Shown: positions 52,737 to 63,483, counted from the first letter of the stretch. The stretch: DNA of 64,000 nucleotides from Polaribacter butkevichii (GCF_038024105.1 NZ_CP150661.1:124001-188000), one strand, 5' to 3'. Notes: a model not told the origin generated them from the letters alone. Translations and numbers: made by a program.

Positions 52737-55700
52737 ATGATGTTTAAATTACATTTCAAAAAAACATTTTATCTAATATTAATGTCCAGCTTTATTTTAA
52801 CGTCTTGTGCCAATACAAACCAAGACCTATCTAAAGAAGCAATTACTGAAAAAGGTAATAGAATCAAATATAATTTTAATCTGGACTGGAAATTTATTAA
52901 AGAAAATCCGGAAAAAGCACAAGATAAAAATTTTGACGATAGCTCTTGGAGTACAGTAAGTGCACCACATACCTTTAATGATATAGATACTTTTGATGAT
53001 TTAAGCCTTGGTGGCCATAAAGGAGAGAAAAATCAGTGGAGAGGTACTGTGTGGTATAGAAAACACTTTAAATTACCAGCAAAAGAAGCCGATAAAAAGG
53101 TGTATATAGAGTTTGAAGGTGTACGTCAAATTGCAGATGTGTACATTAATGGACACTATTTAGGTAAAAATCAAACAGGGTTTATTCCTTTTGGATATGA
53201 TATTTCATCATATTTAAAATTTGGTACAGAAGAAAATGTTATTGCAGTTAAAGTGAATAACGATAGAAAAAGCGATAACTTTAGAGATAATGACCCTTTA
53301 GTTTGGAATCATGAACATTGGCATCCAACACATGGTGGTATTTATAGAAATGTTTTTCTACACACAATGGATCCTTTACATGTTACCCTACCACTTTATG
53401 ATAATTTAGAAACTGTTGGTACATATGTTTATGCAGATAACATTACAGCTACAAATGCAGATGTAACTACAAATGCAGAGGTTTTAAATGAATATGAAAC
53501 AGAAAAAGAAGTTACCTATGTAACACAGATAGTAGATAGAGAAGGGCAAGTAGTGGCTACTTCATCAGCAAATAAAAAATTAAAAGCTAAAGAAAAATTT
53601 ACATTTTCTACAACAGCAAGTGTATCAAATCCTAAACGTTGGTATACACGTAACCCATATATGTATAAGGTTTTAACTTTTTTAAAAGAAGGAGATAAAA
53701 TTGTTGATAGATATGAAACTCCTTTAGGTATTAGAAGTTTCGAATTTAATAAAGATTCTGGTTTTTATAATAATGGAGAGCATGCAAAATTACATGGTTG
53801 GGGACAAAAACCTACAAATACATGGGCTGGTTTAGGAGCAGCATTACCAGATTGGTTAAGAGAGTATACTTTTGATTTAATGGATAAAGCAGGTGGTAAT
53901 TTTATACGTTGGGGACATTGTGCAGGATCTCCGGCAGAAGTTGCTTTTGGAGATAAATATGGTTTTGTAACATTAATGCCAGGGGTGTCAGGAGAATCTC
54001 AAGATGAAGGAGAAGTTTGGGATATTAGAATAAAAGCATTTAAAGATATGATGGTTTATTACAGAAATCATCCATCTATTTTTATTTGGGAAGGTGGTAA
54101 TTGGGCAGAAACAGAAGCGCACTATAAAGAAATATTAGATATTATTGCAACCGTTGATCCTAATGGAAAGAGATTAATGGGTAACAGACGTTCTGATACA
54201 AAAATAGAGTCTGAAAAGTATGTTACCATAGAAGTAGGAACAGAAGGATGGGAAAGAGAGTTTGCTAGTTTACCTCTTATAGAAAGTGAATATATGAGAG
54301 ATGAAGCCCCAAGACGTATTTGGGATAAATACTCTCCGGATGATAATTTTTGGAACAATCCTAATTTAAGTAAAAATACTTATGATATAGGATCAGAACA
54401 ATTTGCCGTTGGTCAAGTACATCATTGGTGGACTAAAATGGGTAAAAAACCATTTCATAGTGGTGGCGCAAATTGGGTGTTTTCAGACGGACCTCATGGA
54501 GGTAGAAACCCTACAGAGGTTACAAGAGCTAGTGGAGAAGTAGATGGAGTTAGATTACCTAAAGAAGCTTTTTATGCAGTAAAAGCGATGTGGAGGCCAG
54601 AAGCTCAGATACATGTTATTGGTCATTGGAATTATAAAGAAGGAACTAAAAAAGACATGTATGTAATTTCTAACTGCGAAACGGTTAAATTATATGTAAA
54701 TGGTAATTTATTAGGAACAAATTCTAAACCAGTTGATGGGTATGTTTATAAATTCTCTAATGTAGAATGGAAATCTGGTGAAATTAAAGTAGAAGGATAT
54801 TTAAATGATAAATTAGTAGTCTCGCAAACAAAAAAGACAATTGGAGATCCAGTAGCTATTAAATTGACACCAATTACTGGGGCCAAAGGATGGCTTGCAG
54901 ACGGGTCTGATATTGCATTATTAGATTTTGAAGTTGTTGATAAAAATGGAAATAGATGTCCTTTAGATGCAGGTCGTGTAGACTTTACTATTTCTGGTCC
55001 TGCAATATGGCGTGGGGGATATAATAGCGGAAAAGCAAATTCTACCAATAATTTATATTTAGATACAGAAGCCGGAATTAATAGAGTAGCAATTCGTTCT
55101 CTTTTAAAAGCAGGCGATGTAACAATTACTGCGTCAAGAAAAGGGATAAAACCGGCAACTATAACCTTAACTTCTTTACCAATTGATATTACTGATGGAT
55201 TAACAACAACACTTCCTCAGGGGTATTATGATGGAGTTATTGCGGAAGAACCAGTACCAGTTCATATACCAAAAATGCCTCCTTATGTACCAGGAATTAA
55301 AAATAGAAGTGAATTATTTACTAATTTTAGTTATACAGGTGATGCAAAAGCGATGTTGAGAACTACAATGAATTGGGGTAAAAAAGCATATACAGATTTA
55401 GATCAGAATTATACTGTTATTCCAGGTTATCTAAGATTTGCAGAATATATTAGAACTCCAAATTCAGATACAAAATATTGGGCTAGAGATCAGTTGCAAT
55501 TTATTGCAGGGGCAGATATGGAAATTTATGTATTGCATGATGATCGTGTAAAAAGACCAGCGTTTTTGTTAGAAGACTATAAAGATATTGGAGATAATGT
55601 TAATGTTGGTACAGTAACAATGTCTGTTTTTAAAAGAACAGCCAAAAAGGGAGAAAGTATTATTATGGCAGGAAATAGTGATAGCGGTGTGCCTAAAGAT

Positions 55701-55739
55701 AGTAGAATGTATACCGTTATAGGAAAGAAAATAAAATAG
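52737..55739 (+). CDS. GH2-family lipoprotein with altered acid/base region
   Basis: A 1000-residue lipoprotein (Cys in FILTSCAN). The GH2 jelly roll (about 45-215), Ig-like domain (220-330) and TIM barrel (about 340-640) are followed by Ig-like domains and an extra C-terminal beta domain (about 880-1000; YLRFAEYIRTPNSDTKYWARDQ). The nucleophile region is present (PLIESEYM), but where most GH2 enzymes read NE after the IIWSxG strand this one has FIWEGGNWAE. The acid/base may have moved or the activity may be unusual. It probably acts in the periplasm on locus oligosaccharides. No own direct-repeat promoter is seen, so it may be expressed with the small gene upstream. Confidence 0.82.
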   Translation: MMFKLHFKKTFYLILMSSFILTSCANTNQDLSKEAITEKGNRIKYNFNLDWKFIKENPEKAQDKNFDDSSWSTVSAPHTFNDIDTFDDLSLGGHKGEKNQWRGTVWYRKHFKLPAKEADKKVYIEFEGVRQIADVYINGHYLGKNQTGFIPFGYDISSYLKFGTEENVIAVKVNNDRKSDNFRDNDPLVWNHEHWHPTHGGIYRNVFLHTMDPLHVTLPLYDNLETVGTYVYADNITATNADVTTNAEVLNEYETEKEVTYVTQIVDREGQVVATSSANKKLKAKEKFTFSTTASVSNPKRWYTRNPYMYKVLTFLKEGDKIVDRYETPLGIRSFEFNKDSGFYNNGEHAKLHGWGQKPTNTWAGLGAALPDWLREYTFDLMDKAGGNFIRWGHCAGSPAEVAFGDKYGFVTLMPGVSGESQDEGEVWDIRIKAFKDMMVYYRNHPSIFIWEGGNWAETEAHYKEILDIIATVDPNGKRLMGNRRSDTKIESEKYVTIEVGTEGWEREFASLPLIESEYMRDEAPRRIWDKYSPDDNFWNNPNLSKNTYDIGSEQFAVGQVHHWWTKMGKKPFHSGGANWVFSDGPHGGRNPTEVTRASGEVDGVRLPKEAFYAVKAMWRPEAQIHVIGHWNYKEGTKKDMYVISNCETVKLYVNGNLLGTNSKPVDGYVYKFSNVEWKSGEIKVEGYLNDKLVVSQTKKTIGDPVAIKLTPITGAKGWLADGSDIALLDFEVVDKNGNRCPLDAGRVDFTISGPAIWRGGYNSGKANSTNNLYLDTEAGINRVAIRSLLKAGDVTITASRKGIKPATITLTSLPIDITDGLTTTLPQGYYDGVIAEEPVPVHIPKMPPYVPGIKNRSELFTNFSYTGDAKAMLRTTMNWGKKAYTDLDQNYTVIPGYLRFAEYIRTPNSDTKYWARDQLQFIAGADMEIYVLHDDRVKRPAFLLEDYKDIGDNVNVGTVTMSVFKRTAKKGESIIMAGNSDSGVPKDSRMYTVIGKKIK

Positions 55740-55763
55740 CATAAAATTTTTGTTTTTAAATGT

Positions 55764-55818
55764 AAAACATGAGATATAAATAGGAAATCATTACTATTTT
55801 TTATCTCATGTTTTTTTT
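55764..55818 (+). terminator. Terminator after GH2
   Basis: AAAACATGAGATA and TATCTCATGTTTT pair over 13 bp with a 25-nt loop, followed by more T. Confidence 0.75.
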
Positions 55819-55933
55819 GATGTAAACTCTTTTAGTAATTTAATAATTGATTCGTTTACAAATCATAAAAATGATGAATAGTATTTTCTGAAAAATAGAT
55901 TTAGCAGAAAAATTATCAAGAAAAAAAAGCAAT

Positions 55934-55978
55934 CATAATAGTACAGGATAGAGTCAAAAAATTAAAAGCTTAACCTTG
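55934..55978 (+). promoter_or_regulatory. Direct-repeat activator site and promoter, unit 5
   Basis: CATAATAGTACAGGAT (55934-55949), 21 bp, then TAACCTTG (55971-55978), one base off TAnnTTTG. It serves the six- or seven-gene operon that follows. Confidence 0.65.
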
Positions 55979-55996
55979 TATAATAATATTTTTTCA

Positions 55997-57580
55997 ATGG
56001 TTTTTAAGAAAATAGTAATTACATTTTTTTGTTTGTTCTATGTGTTTATTACTTATTCTAAACAAAAGGAACCTTCAATTTTGGTATTCTCAAAAACAGC
56101 AAGTTTTAGACATAAGTCTATTCCTGCTGGTATTCAGTTTTTTACTAATTTAAAGAACGAAACAAGCTGGAAAATAGATTTCTCTGAAGATGCTAATGAC
56201 TTTACTTTAGAAAATTTAAAGAATTATAATGTTGTTGTTTTTTTAAACACAACCGGAAATATCTTAGATAAAAATCAAAAAGAAGCGTTTCAAAAATATA
56301 TTGGCCATGGAAATGGTTTTGTAGGTATTCATGCAGCTTCTGATACCGAAAAAGAATGGACTTGGTATGGAGATATGGTGGGAGCGGTTTTTAAAGATCA
56401 TCCTAAGGTACAAAAAGCAAAAGTATATTTTAACAATTCTAGTTTACATCCTGCAACAAATCATTTAAAAGAAGAAGAGCTTTTTAGGGATGAATGGTAT
56501 AATTTTAAAAAACCAGTAGCAAGCCATGTAAATGTTTTAGCAACTGTAGATGAAACTTCATATACAGGAAAACAGATGAATACAAAAAATCATCCTATTA
56601 CTTGGTTTCATCATTTTAATGGAGGTCGAATTTTTTATACAGGTTTAGGGCATACCATTACATCTTATGCAGATGCTCGGTTTCAGAAAATGATTAAGGG
56701 AGCTATACTTTGGGCGGCAGATTTAGAACAAATTAAAAAACCATCTACAAAAAAATGGACAAATCTGTTTGAAGGAAATCCATCAGAAAATTGGGATGTT
56801 TTTATTGGAGCTCCGCATGCAAGTGTAAAAGATTTAAAGAATATAGACCCAAAAAGCGATGGTAAAAATGCAACACCTTTAGGGTTAAATAATGATCCAA
56901 AAAACGTTTTTAAATTTGAAAAAGAAAGTGGAGAAAATATTTTACATATTTCTGGAGAAATTTATGGCGCCTTAACTTCTAAGCAAGAGTATGAAAATTA
57001 TCATTTAAAATTAGAATTTAAATGGGGAGAACAAATTTGGGAACCTCGTTTATTAAGAAAAAGAGATAGTGGCATTTTATACCATTGTTATGGCCCAAAT
57101 GATGCTTTTTGGAATGTTTGGATGTCATCACAAGAGTTTCAAGTTCAAGAAGGAGATTTAGGGGATTATTACGCTTTAAGCGGAACCTTAATAGATATTC
57201 CATCAGAAAAAATAGAAGGAGAAAAAGAATTTACGTATGTTAAAAATGGAGGCTTAAACCCGTTTTCTAGCACACAACGTGTACCGCCCAACCATTGTAA
57301 TAAAGGTTTTGATAATGAGAAACCACATGGAGAATGGAATACTTTAGAATTAATAAGTTATAAAGGTACTAGTTACCATGTTGTAAACGGAAAAGTTGTA
57401 ATGGCTTTGTATAATTCTAGATATAAAAATTCAGACGATAAAATTGTTCCATTAACAAAGGGGAAAATTCAAATTCAATCTGAAGCAGCAGAAGTTTTTT
57501 ATAAAAATGTTCATATTAAATCTATAACAAACCTGCCAAGAAAGTATAAAAAACAGGTAAAAAACAGAAAAAATAAATAG
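55997..57580 (+). CDS. ThuA-like domain fused to DUF1080 (3-keto-glycoside hydrolase-like)
   Basis: About 527 residues from the ATG of MVFKKIVITFFCLFY; the longer reading starts at a TTG inside the promoter. After a signal peptide comes a ThuA/trehalose-utilisation-like domain (about 25-245; ILVFSKTASFRHKSIPAGI, GNGFVGIHAASD, NHPITWFHHFNGGRIFYTGLGH). A DUF1080 concanavalin-like domain follows (about 255-515; WTNLFEGN...NWDVF, RDSGILYHCYGPND, GEWNTLELISYKG). DUF1080 proteins are linked to hydrolysis of 3-keto-glycosides made by Gfo/Idh oxidoreductases, and one such gene comes next. It starts the downstream enzyme operon. Confidence 0.82.
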   Translation: MVFKKIVITFFCLFYVFITYSKQKEPSILVFSKTASFRHKSIPAGIQFFTNLKNETSWKIDFSEDANDFTLENLKNYNVVVFLNTTGNILDKNQKEAFQKYIGHGNGFVGIHAASDTEKEWTWYGDMVGAVFKDHPKVQKAKVYFNNSSLHPATNHLKEEELFRDEWYNFKKPVASHVNVLATVDETSYTGKQMNTKNHPITWFHHFNGGRIFYTGLGHTITSYADARFQKMIKGAILWAADLEQIKKPSTKKWTNLFEGNPSENWDVFIGAPHASVKDLKNIDPKSDGKNATPLGLNNDPKNVFKFEKESGENILHISGEIYGALTSKQEYENYHLKLEFKWGEQIWEPRLLRKRDSGILYHCYGPNDAFWNVWMSSQEFQVQEGDLGDYYALSGTLIDIPSEKIEGEKEFTYVKNGGLNPFSSTQRVPPNHCNKGFDNEKPHGEWNTLELISYKGTSYHVVNGKVVMALYNSRYKNSDDKIVPLTKGKIQIQSEAAEVFYKNVHIKSITNLPRKYKKQVKNRKNK

Positions 57581-57588
57581 AGATAACA

Positions 57589-58578
57589 ATGATGAAAAAT
57601 AATGTTCATTGGGGAATCATTGGTTGCGGAGACGTTGCAGAGGTAAAGAGTGGACCTGCTTTTCAAAAGGCTAAAAATTCTTATTTATTAGCTGTAATGA
57701 GAAGAAATGAGGAAAAAGTAAAAGATTTTGCACAAAGACACCACGTTTCTAATTGGACTACAAATGCTTTAGATATAATTAATAGTAAAAATATAAATGC
57801 AGTTTATATTGCAACACCTCCTTCTACACATTTAGAATATGCCCTTAAAGCTTTAGAGGCAGGTAAAAATGTGTATTTAGAAAAACCAATGGTATTAAAT
57901 TATGATGAAGCTAACACCCTTTTAGAGGCAACAAAGAAAGGAAACAATAAATTAACAGTAGCTCATTATCGTAGATGTTTACCTGTATTTATTGCCGTAA
58001 AAGAACTGCTAGAGTCTAATGTTATTGGAGCCGTTTCTACTGCCGAAATTACAATTAATCAAACAAAGGATGCATCTTTAATAGCCAAAACGGATGAAAA
58101 CTGGAGAACAAACCCAGCAATTTCTGGAGGTGGATATTTTCATGATATTGCACCACATCAAATAGATTTAATGGTTCATTATTTTGGCGAAGTAGCGACT
58201 ATTAATAGAGTTGATATTGAGCAAAATGTAAATATTCATGATGTTGTAAAAGGAACTCTTAAGTTTAAAAATGGAGTAAGTTTTAAAGGATGTTGGAATT
58301 TTGATGCCTTAGAAAATAAAGATAATTGCACTATTAAAGGAGAAAAAGGGAGCATCTCTTTTTCTTTTTATAAAGACGAGATAATTCTTTCTATTGATAA
58401 AAAAGAAAAGAAATATCAGTTTAAAAGTACCAAGCATGTACAACAACCCATGATAGAAAAAACGGTAGCGTATTTTTTAGAAAAAAATGAAAACCCTTGT
58501 TCTGTAAACCAAGCGGCAACAGTTACTAAAATTATGGATGTTTTTTGTGGAATAAATAAAAATGATCAGCATGTCTAA
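57589..58578 (+). CDS. Gfo/Idh/MocA-family oxidoreductase
   Basis: A 329-residue NAD(P)-dependent sugar oxidoreductase: N-terminal Rossmann fold with GIIGCGDVAEVKSGPAF, the EKPM motif in GKNVYLEKPMVLNY, and a C-terminal substrate domain with the GGGYFHDIAPHQIDLMVHYFG helix. No signal peptide is seen, so it acts in the cytoplasm. The preceding ThuA/DUF1080 gene is only 9 bp away and the GH43 start overlaps its end. It may oxidise a sugar at C3 or reduce a dehydro-sugar. Exact substrate unknown. Confidence 0.85.
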   Translation: MMKNNVHWGIIGCGDVAEVKSGPAFQKAKNSYLLAVMRRNEEKVKDFAQRHHVSNWTTNALDIINSKNINAVYIATPPSTHLEYALKALEAGKNVYLEKPMVLNYDEANTLLEATKKGNNKLTVAHYRRCLPVFIAVKELLESNVIGAVSTAEITINQTKDASLIAKTDENWRTNPAISGGGYFHDIAPHQIDLMVHYFGEVATINRVDIEQNVNIHDVVKGTLKFKNGVSFKGCWNFDALENKDNCTIKGEKGSISFSFYKDEIILSIDKKEKKYQFKSTKHVQQPMIEKTVAYFLEKNENPCSVNQAATVTKIMDVFCGINKNDQHV

Positions 58579-59932
58579 AAAAATATCAAACTTATTGGTT
58601 GTTTTAATGATTGCTTTTAATAGTTACTCGCAAAACCCAATTGTACCTAATAAAGGTTTAAACGATCCACATGTTCATATTTTTAATGATACTGCGTACG
58701 TTTATGCTTCTCACGACAAATCTATAGATAATAAGAAATTTGTGATGGAAGATTGGTGGATTTGGTCTTCACCAGATTTAGTAAATTGGAAAAAAGAAAG
58801 TGTTTTAAAACCAGAAGATACATATATTGGCAAACCCTTTTCTAGATGTTGGGCAACAGATGTAGCTTATAAAAACGGAAAATATTATTGGTATTTTTCT
58901 GAAGAAAATCAACAAACAGGTGTTGTTGTTGGTAATTCGCCTACAGGACCTTGGAAAGATGTTTTAGGAAAACCATTATTGTCATCAGAGTTAACACCTA
59001 CAGATGAATACGACATGGCTATTTTAGAAGATAATGGTTCTCATTACATCGTTTTTGGTGTTTGGGATTATTACATAGCAAAACTAAATGATGATATGAT
59101 TAGTTTGGCAGAAAAGCCTAAGAAAATTGAAATAATAAACCCAAGAGGCCCTTATAATTTAGATGGTAAAAATTTAAAAAAACCAACAGATGATAAACCT
59201 TTTATGCATAAATTTAATGGGAAATATTATTTGTCTTGGGGTGTTTTTTATGGAGTTTCAGACAATCCTTATGGCCCTTTTGATTGTAAAGGAACTATTT
59301 TAAATAAAGCAAGTTTTGCAAAGGGATATGATGCACCTACATGGCCAACGGGTTTTCAACAAGGAAGACATGGTTCTTTTTTTGAATGGCATAATCAAAC
59401 TTATTTTGCTTATTGTGATATCAGTCAAACAGGAAATCGTTATTTTAGAGACACATTTATAAGTTACATTCATTATAAAGAAAATGGAGAAATAGCAACC
59501 ATTAGAGTAGACGGAATTGGTGTTGCCAATTACAATGCAAATCAACCAAAAATAGAAGCTGAAGACTATTTTAAGTCTAAAGGATTTATAAAAAAAGAGA
59601 TGAATAACGGTTTTGTTGTAGAAACTACTTCTAATAAAAGTTATTTAAATTTTCCTAATGTAAAAGGAGGAGACCAAGTGTCTCAATTAACTTTAAAAGT
59701 TGCTGCACCTGATGGAGGTTTATTTTCTATTGAAATTCGTAAAGATAAATTAGACGGACAATTGGTAAGTAAACGAGTTCTAAAACTGAATCCAAATAAA
59801 AATGATTTTGAAGATGTAGTATTTGATTTAAAATTACTGTCTGATACAGAGAATTTATATTTTTTGATAGACCAAAATGAACATAAAAAATTAAAAGTGG
59901 ATTCTTTTCATTTTTTAAACAACAAAAATTAA
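58571..59932 (+). CDS. GH43-like glycosidase with C-terminal carbohydrate-binding domain
   Basis: About 453 residues. The ATG of MSKKISNLLVVLMIAFNSYSQ gives a good signal peptide and overlaps the previous gene by 8 bp; an ATG three codons earlier is possible. The five-bladed propeller has the GH43 signs: LNDPHVHIFNDTAYVYASHD with the general-base Asp, DEYDMAILEDNGSHYIVFG with the second Asp, and an acidic residue in the later blade. The C-terminal 130 residues (PKIEAEDYFKS...LKVAAPDGGLFSIEI) form a CBM6-like domain. Family members are mostly alpha-arabinofuranosidases, beta-xylosidases or galactosidases; which one cannot be told. Confidence 0.8.
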   Translation: MSKKISNLLVVLMIAFNSYSQNPIVPNKGLNDPHVHIFNDTAYVYASHDKSIDNKKFVMEDWWIWSSPDLVNWKKESVLKPEDTYIGKPFSRCWATDVAYKNGKYYWYFSEENQQTGVVVGNSPTGPWKDVLGKPLLSSELTPTDEYDMAILEDNGSHYIVFGVWDYYIAKLNDDMISLAEKPKKIEIINPRGPYNLDGKNLKKPTDDKPFMHKFNGKYYLSWGVFYGVSDNPYGPFDCKGTILNKASFAKGYDAPTWPTGFQQGRHGSFFEWHNQTYFAYCDISQTGNRYFRDTFISYIHYKENGEIATIRVDGIGVANYNANQPKIEAEDYFKSKGFIKKEMNNGFVVETTSNKSYLNFPNVKGGDQVSQLTLKVAAPDGGLFSIEIRKDKLDGQLVSKRVLKLNPNKNDFEDVVFDLKLLSDTENLYFLIDQNEHKKLKVDSFHFLNNKN

Positions 59933-59947
59933 TAAATAATAGTAATA

Positions 59948-62218
59948 ATGAAGAAAAGATTTGTTTTACCCTTAATTGCAATTAGTGTATTTTTTCAATC
60001 CTACGGTCAATCTACCATAGATACAAGTAAATATAAAGATGCATCACTGTCTGTAGAAGAACGTGTAGAAGCCTTATTACCTTTGTTATCTTTAGATGAA
60101 AAGGTAGCACAAATGAGGATTTTTCACGCTAATATTGGTGTTAAAGCTGATGATAAAGGAAATTTAAACCTTTCTAAAAAAGTTCTAAAAAAATTAGAAT
60201 TAGGTATTGCGGGTATAAAAAACCCAGGAGAACATTTAGACGCTGTAGATGCAGCAAAATTTAACAATAAACTTCAAAAATATATCATTGAGCATAACAG
60301 ATGGGGTATTCCTGCTCTTTTTGTTACAGAATCTTATAATGGTGTAGATGCAGAAGGCTGTACTATCTTTGGACGACCGTTAACATCTGCCGCTTCATTT
60401 AACCCAAGTTTGGTAAATAGAGTTTGGGATGTTGTTGGTAAAGAAGCAAGATTAAGAGGTATGCACATGTGCCACTCGCCAGAGGCGGATTTGGTTCGTG
60501 ATCCTCGTTTTGGACGTATGAGTGAGGCTTTTGGAGAAGATACTTATCTAACAACTCAAATGGTAACCAATGCTATTAAAGGTGTACAAGGTAATTATGA
60601 AGGTTTAGGTAAAGGAACTCATATTGGTGCTGTAGCTAAACATTTTGCAGGTTACGGACAAGTGTTAGGAGGTACAAACTTTGCTGCAATAGAAATTTCG
60701 GAACGTACTTTAATCGATGAAATTTATCCGCCTTTTGAGGCTGCAGTAAAAGATGCTAAATCATTAGGTATTATGGCTTCTCATGGAGATTTAAATGGAG
60801 TAGCAAGTCACGGAAACCCAGCGTTACTTACTGGTGTTTTAAGAGATCAGTGGAATTTTAAAGGGTATGTAGTTTCAGATGCAAATGATATTGGTCGTTT
60901 ACATTATTTTATGAAAGTAGCAGAAACTCCAGAAGCAGCTACTCAAATGGGGTTAGAGGCAGGAGTTGATATTGATTTGTATGCAGAAGATGCGTATGCT
61001 TTGTTACCAGAAATGGTAAAAAAGAACCCTGCATTAGAAAAGCTAATTGATAGATCGGTAAGACGTGTGTTACGTACTAAATTTATTTTAGGTTTATTTG
61101 ATCAACCTTACATCAAAATAAAAGAAGTAAAAAAAGGAGTGAGAGCTAAATCTTCTTTAGAATTAGCTAAAGAGGCAGATTTAGAGTCTATTATTTTGTT
61201 AAAAAATAAAATGAACACTTTGCCTTTAGATAGTAAAAAAGCTACTAAAATAGCTTTATTAGGACCACTTGTTAAAGAAAATACACAGGCTATGTTTGAA
61301 TCTGTGGTTGGAAATAAAATTAAGTTTTTAACAAAAAAAGGATTCAACCTTACAGATGGTAAAGGAGGAAATCCTAAATTATTAAATACGGATTCAGCAG
61401 TTATTGATGACATGGTTGCTTTAGCTAAACAAGCAGACGTTGCCGTTTTATTTGTAGGTGGAGATGAGTTTACCTCTAAAGAAGCTTTTTTTACCAATGC
61501 AATAGGAGATAGAGCAACTATAGACCCTGTGGGAGCACAAGATGAATTGGTAAAAAGAGTAAAAGCTTTAGGCAAACCAGTAATTGTAGTTTTAAAACAC
61601 AGAAGAACCTTATCTATAAACACAATTTCTGAACAAGCAGATGCTATTTTAGATACTTGGGATTTAAGTGAATTTGGAGACCAATCTACAGCTAAAATTA
61701 TTTTTGGAGAAGTTTCTCCTTCAGGTAAGTTACCTGTTACCGTTCCTAGATCAATTGGTCAATTACCATACCACTATAGTATGAAGGAAATTAATTATAA
61801 AAAAGGATATTTATTTTTAAAAGAAGGGCCTTTATATCCATTTGGATATGGTTTAAGCTATGCTTCTTTTGATTATTCTGATTTAAAAATATCTAATAAT
61901 GAGATTACACCAACATCAGAAATAGAAGTAAGTGTTACCGTTAAAAATACTGGAAAAGTAAAAGCAAAAGAGGTAGTGCAAATGTATATAAAAGATCAAA
62001 TAGGCTCTGTAACAAGACCAGATAAAGAATTAAAAGCATTTGATAAAATTGAATTAAATCCAGGAGAAAGTAAAGAAGTAACGTTTAAAGTAACTCCAGA
62101 AATGTTAGCATTTACAGGTATTAAAATGGAAAAAACTTTAGAGTCTGGAGATTATACATTAATGGTAGGTACATCTTCTAAAGAGTATTTAGAAACAACA
62201 TTTAAATTAAAAAAATAA
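59948..62218 (+). CDS. GH3-family beta-glycosidase
   Basis: A 756-residue periplasmic enzyme with signal peptide ([17 protein letters not shown]). The first TIM barrel carries the GH3 segments [47 protein letters not shown] and the nucleophile Asp in [12 protein letters not shown]. The second alpha/beta sandwich ([19 protein letters not shown]) and a C-terminal FnIII-like domain ([21 protein letters not shown]) follow. Typical activities are beta-glucosidase or beta-xylosidase; xylose side units would fit ulvan-like substrates. It lies between GH43 and GH105 in the same operon. Confidence 0.9.
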   Translation: MKKRFVLPLIAISVFFQSYGQSTIDTSKYKDASLSVEERVEALLPLLSLDEKVAQMRIFHANIGVKADDKGNLNLSKKVLKKLELGIAGIKNPGEHLDAVDAAKFNNKLQKYIIEHNRWGIPALFVTESYNGVDAEGCTIFGRPLTSAASFNPSLVNRVWDVVGKEARLRGMHMCHSPEADLVRDPRFGRMSEAFGEDTYLTTQMVTNAIKGVQGNYEGLGKGTHIGAVAKHFAGYGQVLGGTNFAAIEISERTLIDEIYPPFEAAVKDAKSLGIMASHGDLNGVASHGNPALLTGVLRDQWNFKGYVVSDANDIGRLHYFMKVAETPEAATQMGLEAGVDIDLYAEDAYALLPEMVKKNPALEKLIDRSVRRVLRTKFILGLFDQPYIKIKEVKKGVRAKSSLELAKEADLESIILLKNKMNTLPLDSKKATKIALLGPLVKENTQAMFESVVGNKIKFLTKKGFNLTDGKGGNPKLLNTDSAVIDDMVALAKQADVAVLFVGGDEFTSKEAFFTNAIGDRATIDPVGAQDELVKRVKALGKPVIVVLKHRRTLSINTISEQADAILDTWDLSEFGDQSTAKIIFGEVSPSGKLPVTVPRSIGQLPYHYSMKEINYKKGYLFLKEGPLYPFGYGLSYASFDYSDLKISNNEITPTSEIEVSVTVKNTGKVKAKEVVQMYIKDQIGSVTRPDKELKAFDKIELNPGESKEVTFKVTPEMLAFTGIKMEKTLESGDYTLMVGTSSKEYLETTFKLKK

Positions 62219-62220
62219 AG

Positions 62221-63354
62221 ATGAATAAATCACTTTTAACATTATTTGCAGTTTTTACACTTATAAGCTGCTCGGTAGCACAAAAAACTGTTTCTTCAGA
62301 AGTTTTAAATAATGCAGAAATTAAAGCTTCTATGATAAAAGCTTTAGAATGGCAAGAAGCACATCCTATAATGGCAATTGCACCTTCTGATTGGACAAAT
62401 GGGGCATATTATGTTGGTGTTGCCAGAGCACACAAAACAACCAAGGATATGATGTATATGGCCGCTTTAAAAAATCAAGGATATAATAATGATTGGAAAC
62501 CTTATAAAAGAATCTATCATGCAGATGATATTGCTATTTCATACAGTTATTTGTATGTTGAAATGGCAGAGAAAAGAAGAAACTTTGTAGATCTAAATCC
62601 AACTAAAAAATTCTTAGATGAGCATTTATATCAATCAAATAAATGGAAAGAAGGAAAGTCTAAAGATATTAAGGGTGAAACCATTTTATGGTGGTGGTGT
62701 GATGCGTTATTTATGGCACCTCCGGTAATTAATTTATATGCAAAACAAACTAAAGATTTAAAATATTTAGATGCAATGCATAAATATTATATGGAAACTT
62801 ACAATCGTTTATATAATAAAGAAGAGAATTTGTTTGCAAGAGATATGCGTTATGTTTGGTCTGGTTCTAAAAAGGATTTAAAAGAACCTAATGGAGAAAA
62901 AATATTTTGGTCTAGAGGAAATGGATGGGTGCTTGGAGGTTTAGCATTGTTATTAGATGATATGCCAAAAGATTATAAACATAGAGCTTTTTATGAGAAT
63001 CTTTATATGGAAATGGCTGCTAAAATTTTAGCTATTCAGCCAGAAGATGGATTATGGAGAACGAGTTTATTGTGTCCAGAAACTTATAATCATGGTGAAG
63101 TAAGCGGAAGTGGTTTTTACACATTTGCTTTAGCTTGGGGTATTAACAATGGTCTTTTAAAAGAATCTAAATACTTACCAGCAGTTAAAAAAGCATGGAC
63201 TGCTTTAATGGCATGTCAAAAAGAAGATGGTAAAATTGGTTGGGTGCAAAATATAGGTGCATCACCAGAGCCAGCAAGTACAGAAAGCTGGCAAAACTTT
63301 GGTACAGGAGCCTATTTATTAGCAGGTAGCGAGGTTTTAAAATTAAAAAATTAA
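62221..63354 (+). CDS. GH105 unsaturated rhamnogalacturonyl/glucuronyl hydrolase
   Basis: A 377-residue exported enzyme (signal peptide [14 protein letters not shown] with a lipobox-like Cys) that removes 4,5-unsaturated uronate linked to rhamnose-type sugars. The alpha/alpha barrel has [35 protein letters not shown], catalytic Asp in [29 protein letters not shown] and [22 protein letters not shown]. It starts 2 bp after GH3. With GH88 it gives the locus two enzymes for unsaturated ends and links it to rhamnose-bearing polymers such as ulvan or rhamnogalacturonan. Confidence 0.9.
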   Translation: MNKSLLTLFAVFTLISCSVAQKTVSSEVLNNAEIKASMIKALEWQEAHPIMAIAPSDWTNGAYYVGVARAHKTTKDMMYMAALKNQGYNNDWKPYKRIYHADDIAISYSYLYVEMAEKRRNFVDLNPTKKFLDEHLYQSNKWKEGKSKDIKGETILWWWCDALFMAPPVINLYAKQTKDLKYLDAMHKYYMETYNRLYNKEENLFARDMRYVWSGSKKDLKEPNGEKIFWSRGNGWVLGGLALLLDDMPKDYKHRAFYENLYMEMAAKILAIQPEDGLWRTSLLCPETYNHGEVSGSGFYTFALAWGINNGLLKESKYLPAVKKAWTALMACQKEDGKIGWVQNIGASPEPASTESWQNFGTGAYLLAGSEVLKLKN

Positions 63355-63368
63355 AATTTAAAAAAAAA

Positions 63369-63426
63369 GATGCCTTATTTGTTCTCTTTATATATTCTTT
63401 AAAAACAAACAAGCAAATAAGGTGTC
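63369..63426 (+). terminator. Attenuator-like hairpin between GH105 and the mutarotase gene
   Basis: GATGCCTTATTTG pairs along 13 bp with CAAATAAGGTGTC, two of them G-U, around a 32-nt loop. Only a poor T-run follows, so partial termination is more likely than full. Confidence 0.45.
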
Positions 63427-63483
63427 TAAGTCTTTTAATAAAACGATTAAGTTTTTGTTTTTAAAACAAATAAAAAAAATAAA

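Noticed and set aside
61108..61623. 171-codon open frame opposite the GH3 gene
   Set aside because: Antisense shadow of a well-supported GH3 enzyme with low-complexity composition.
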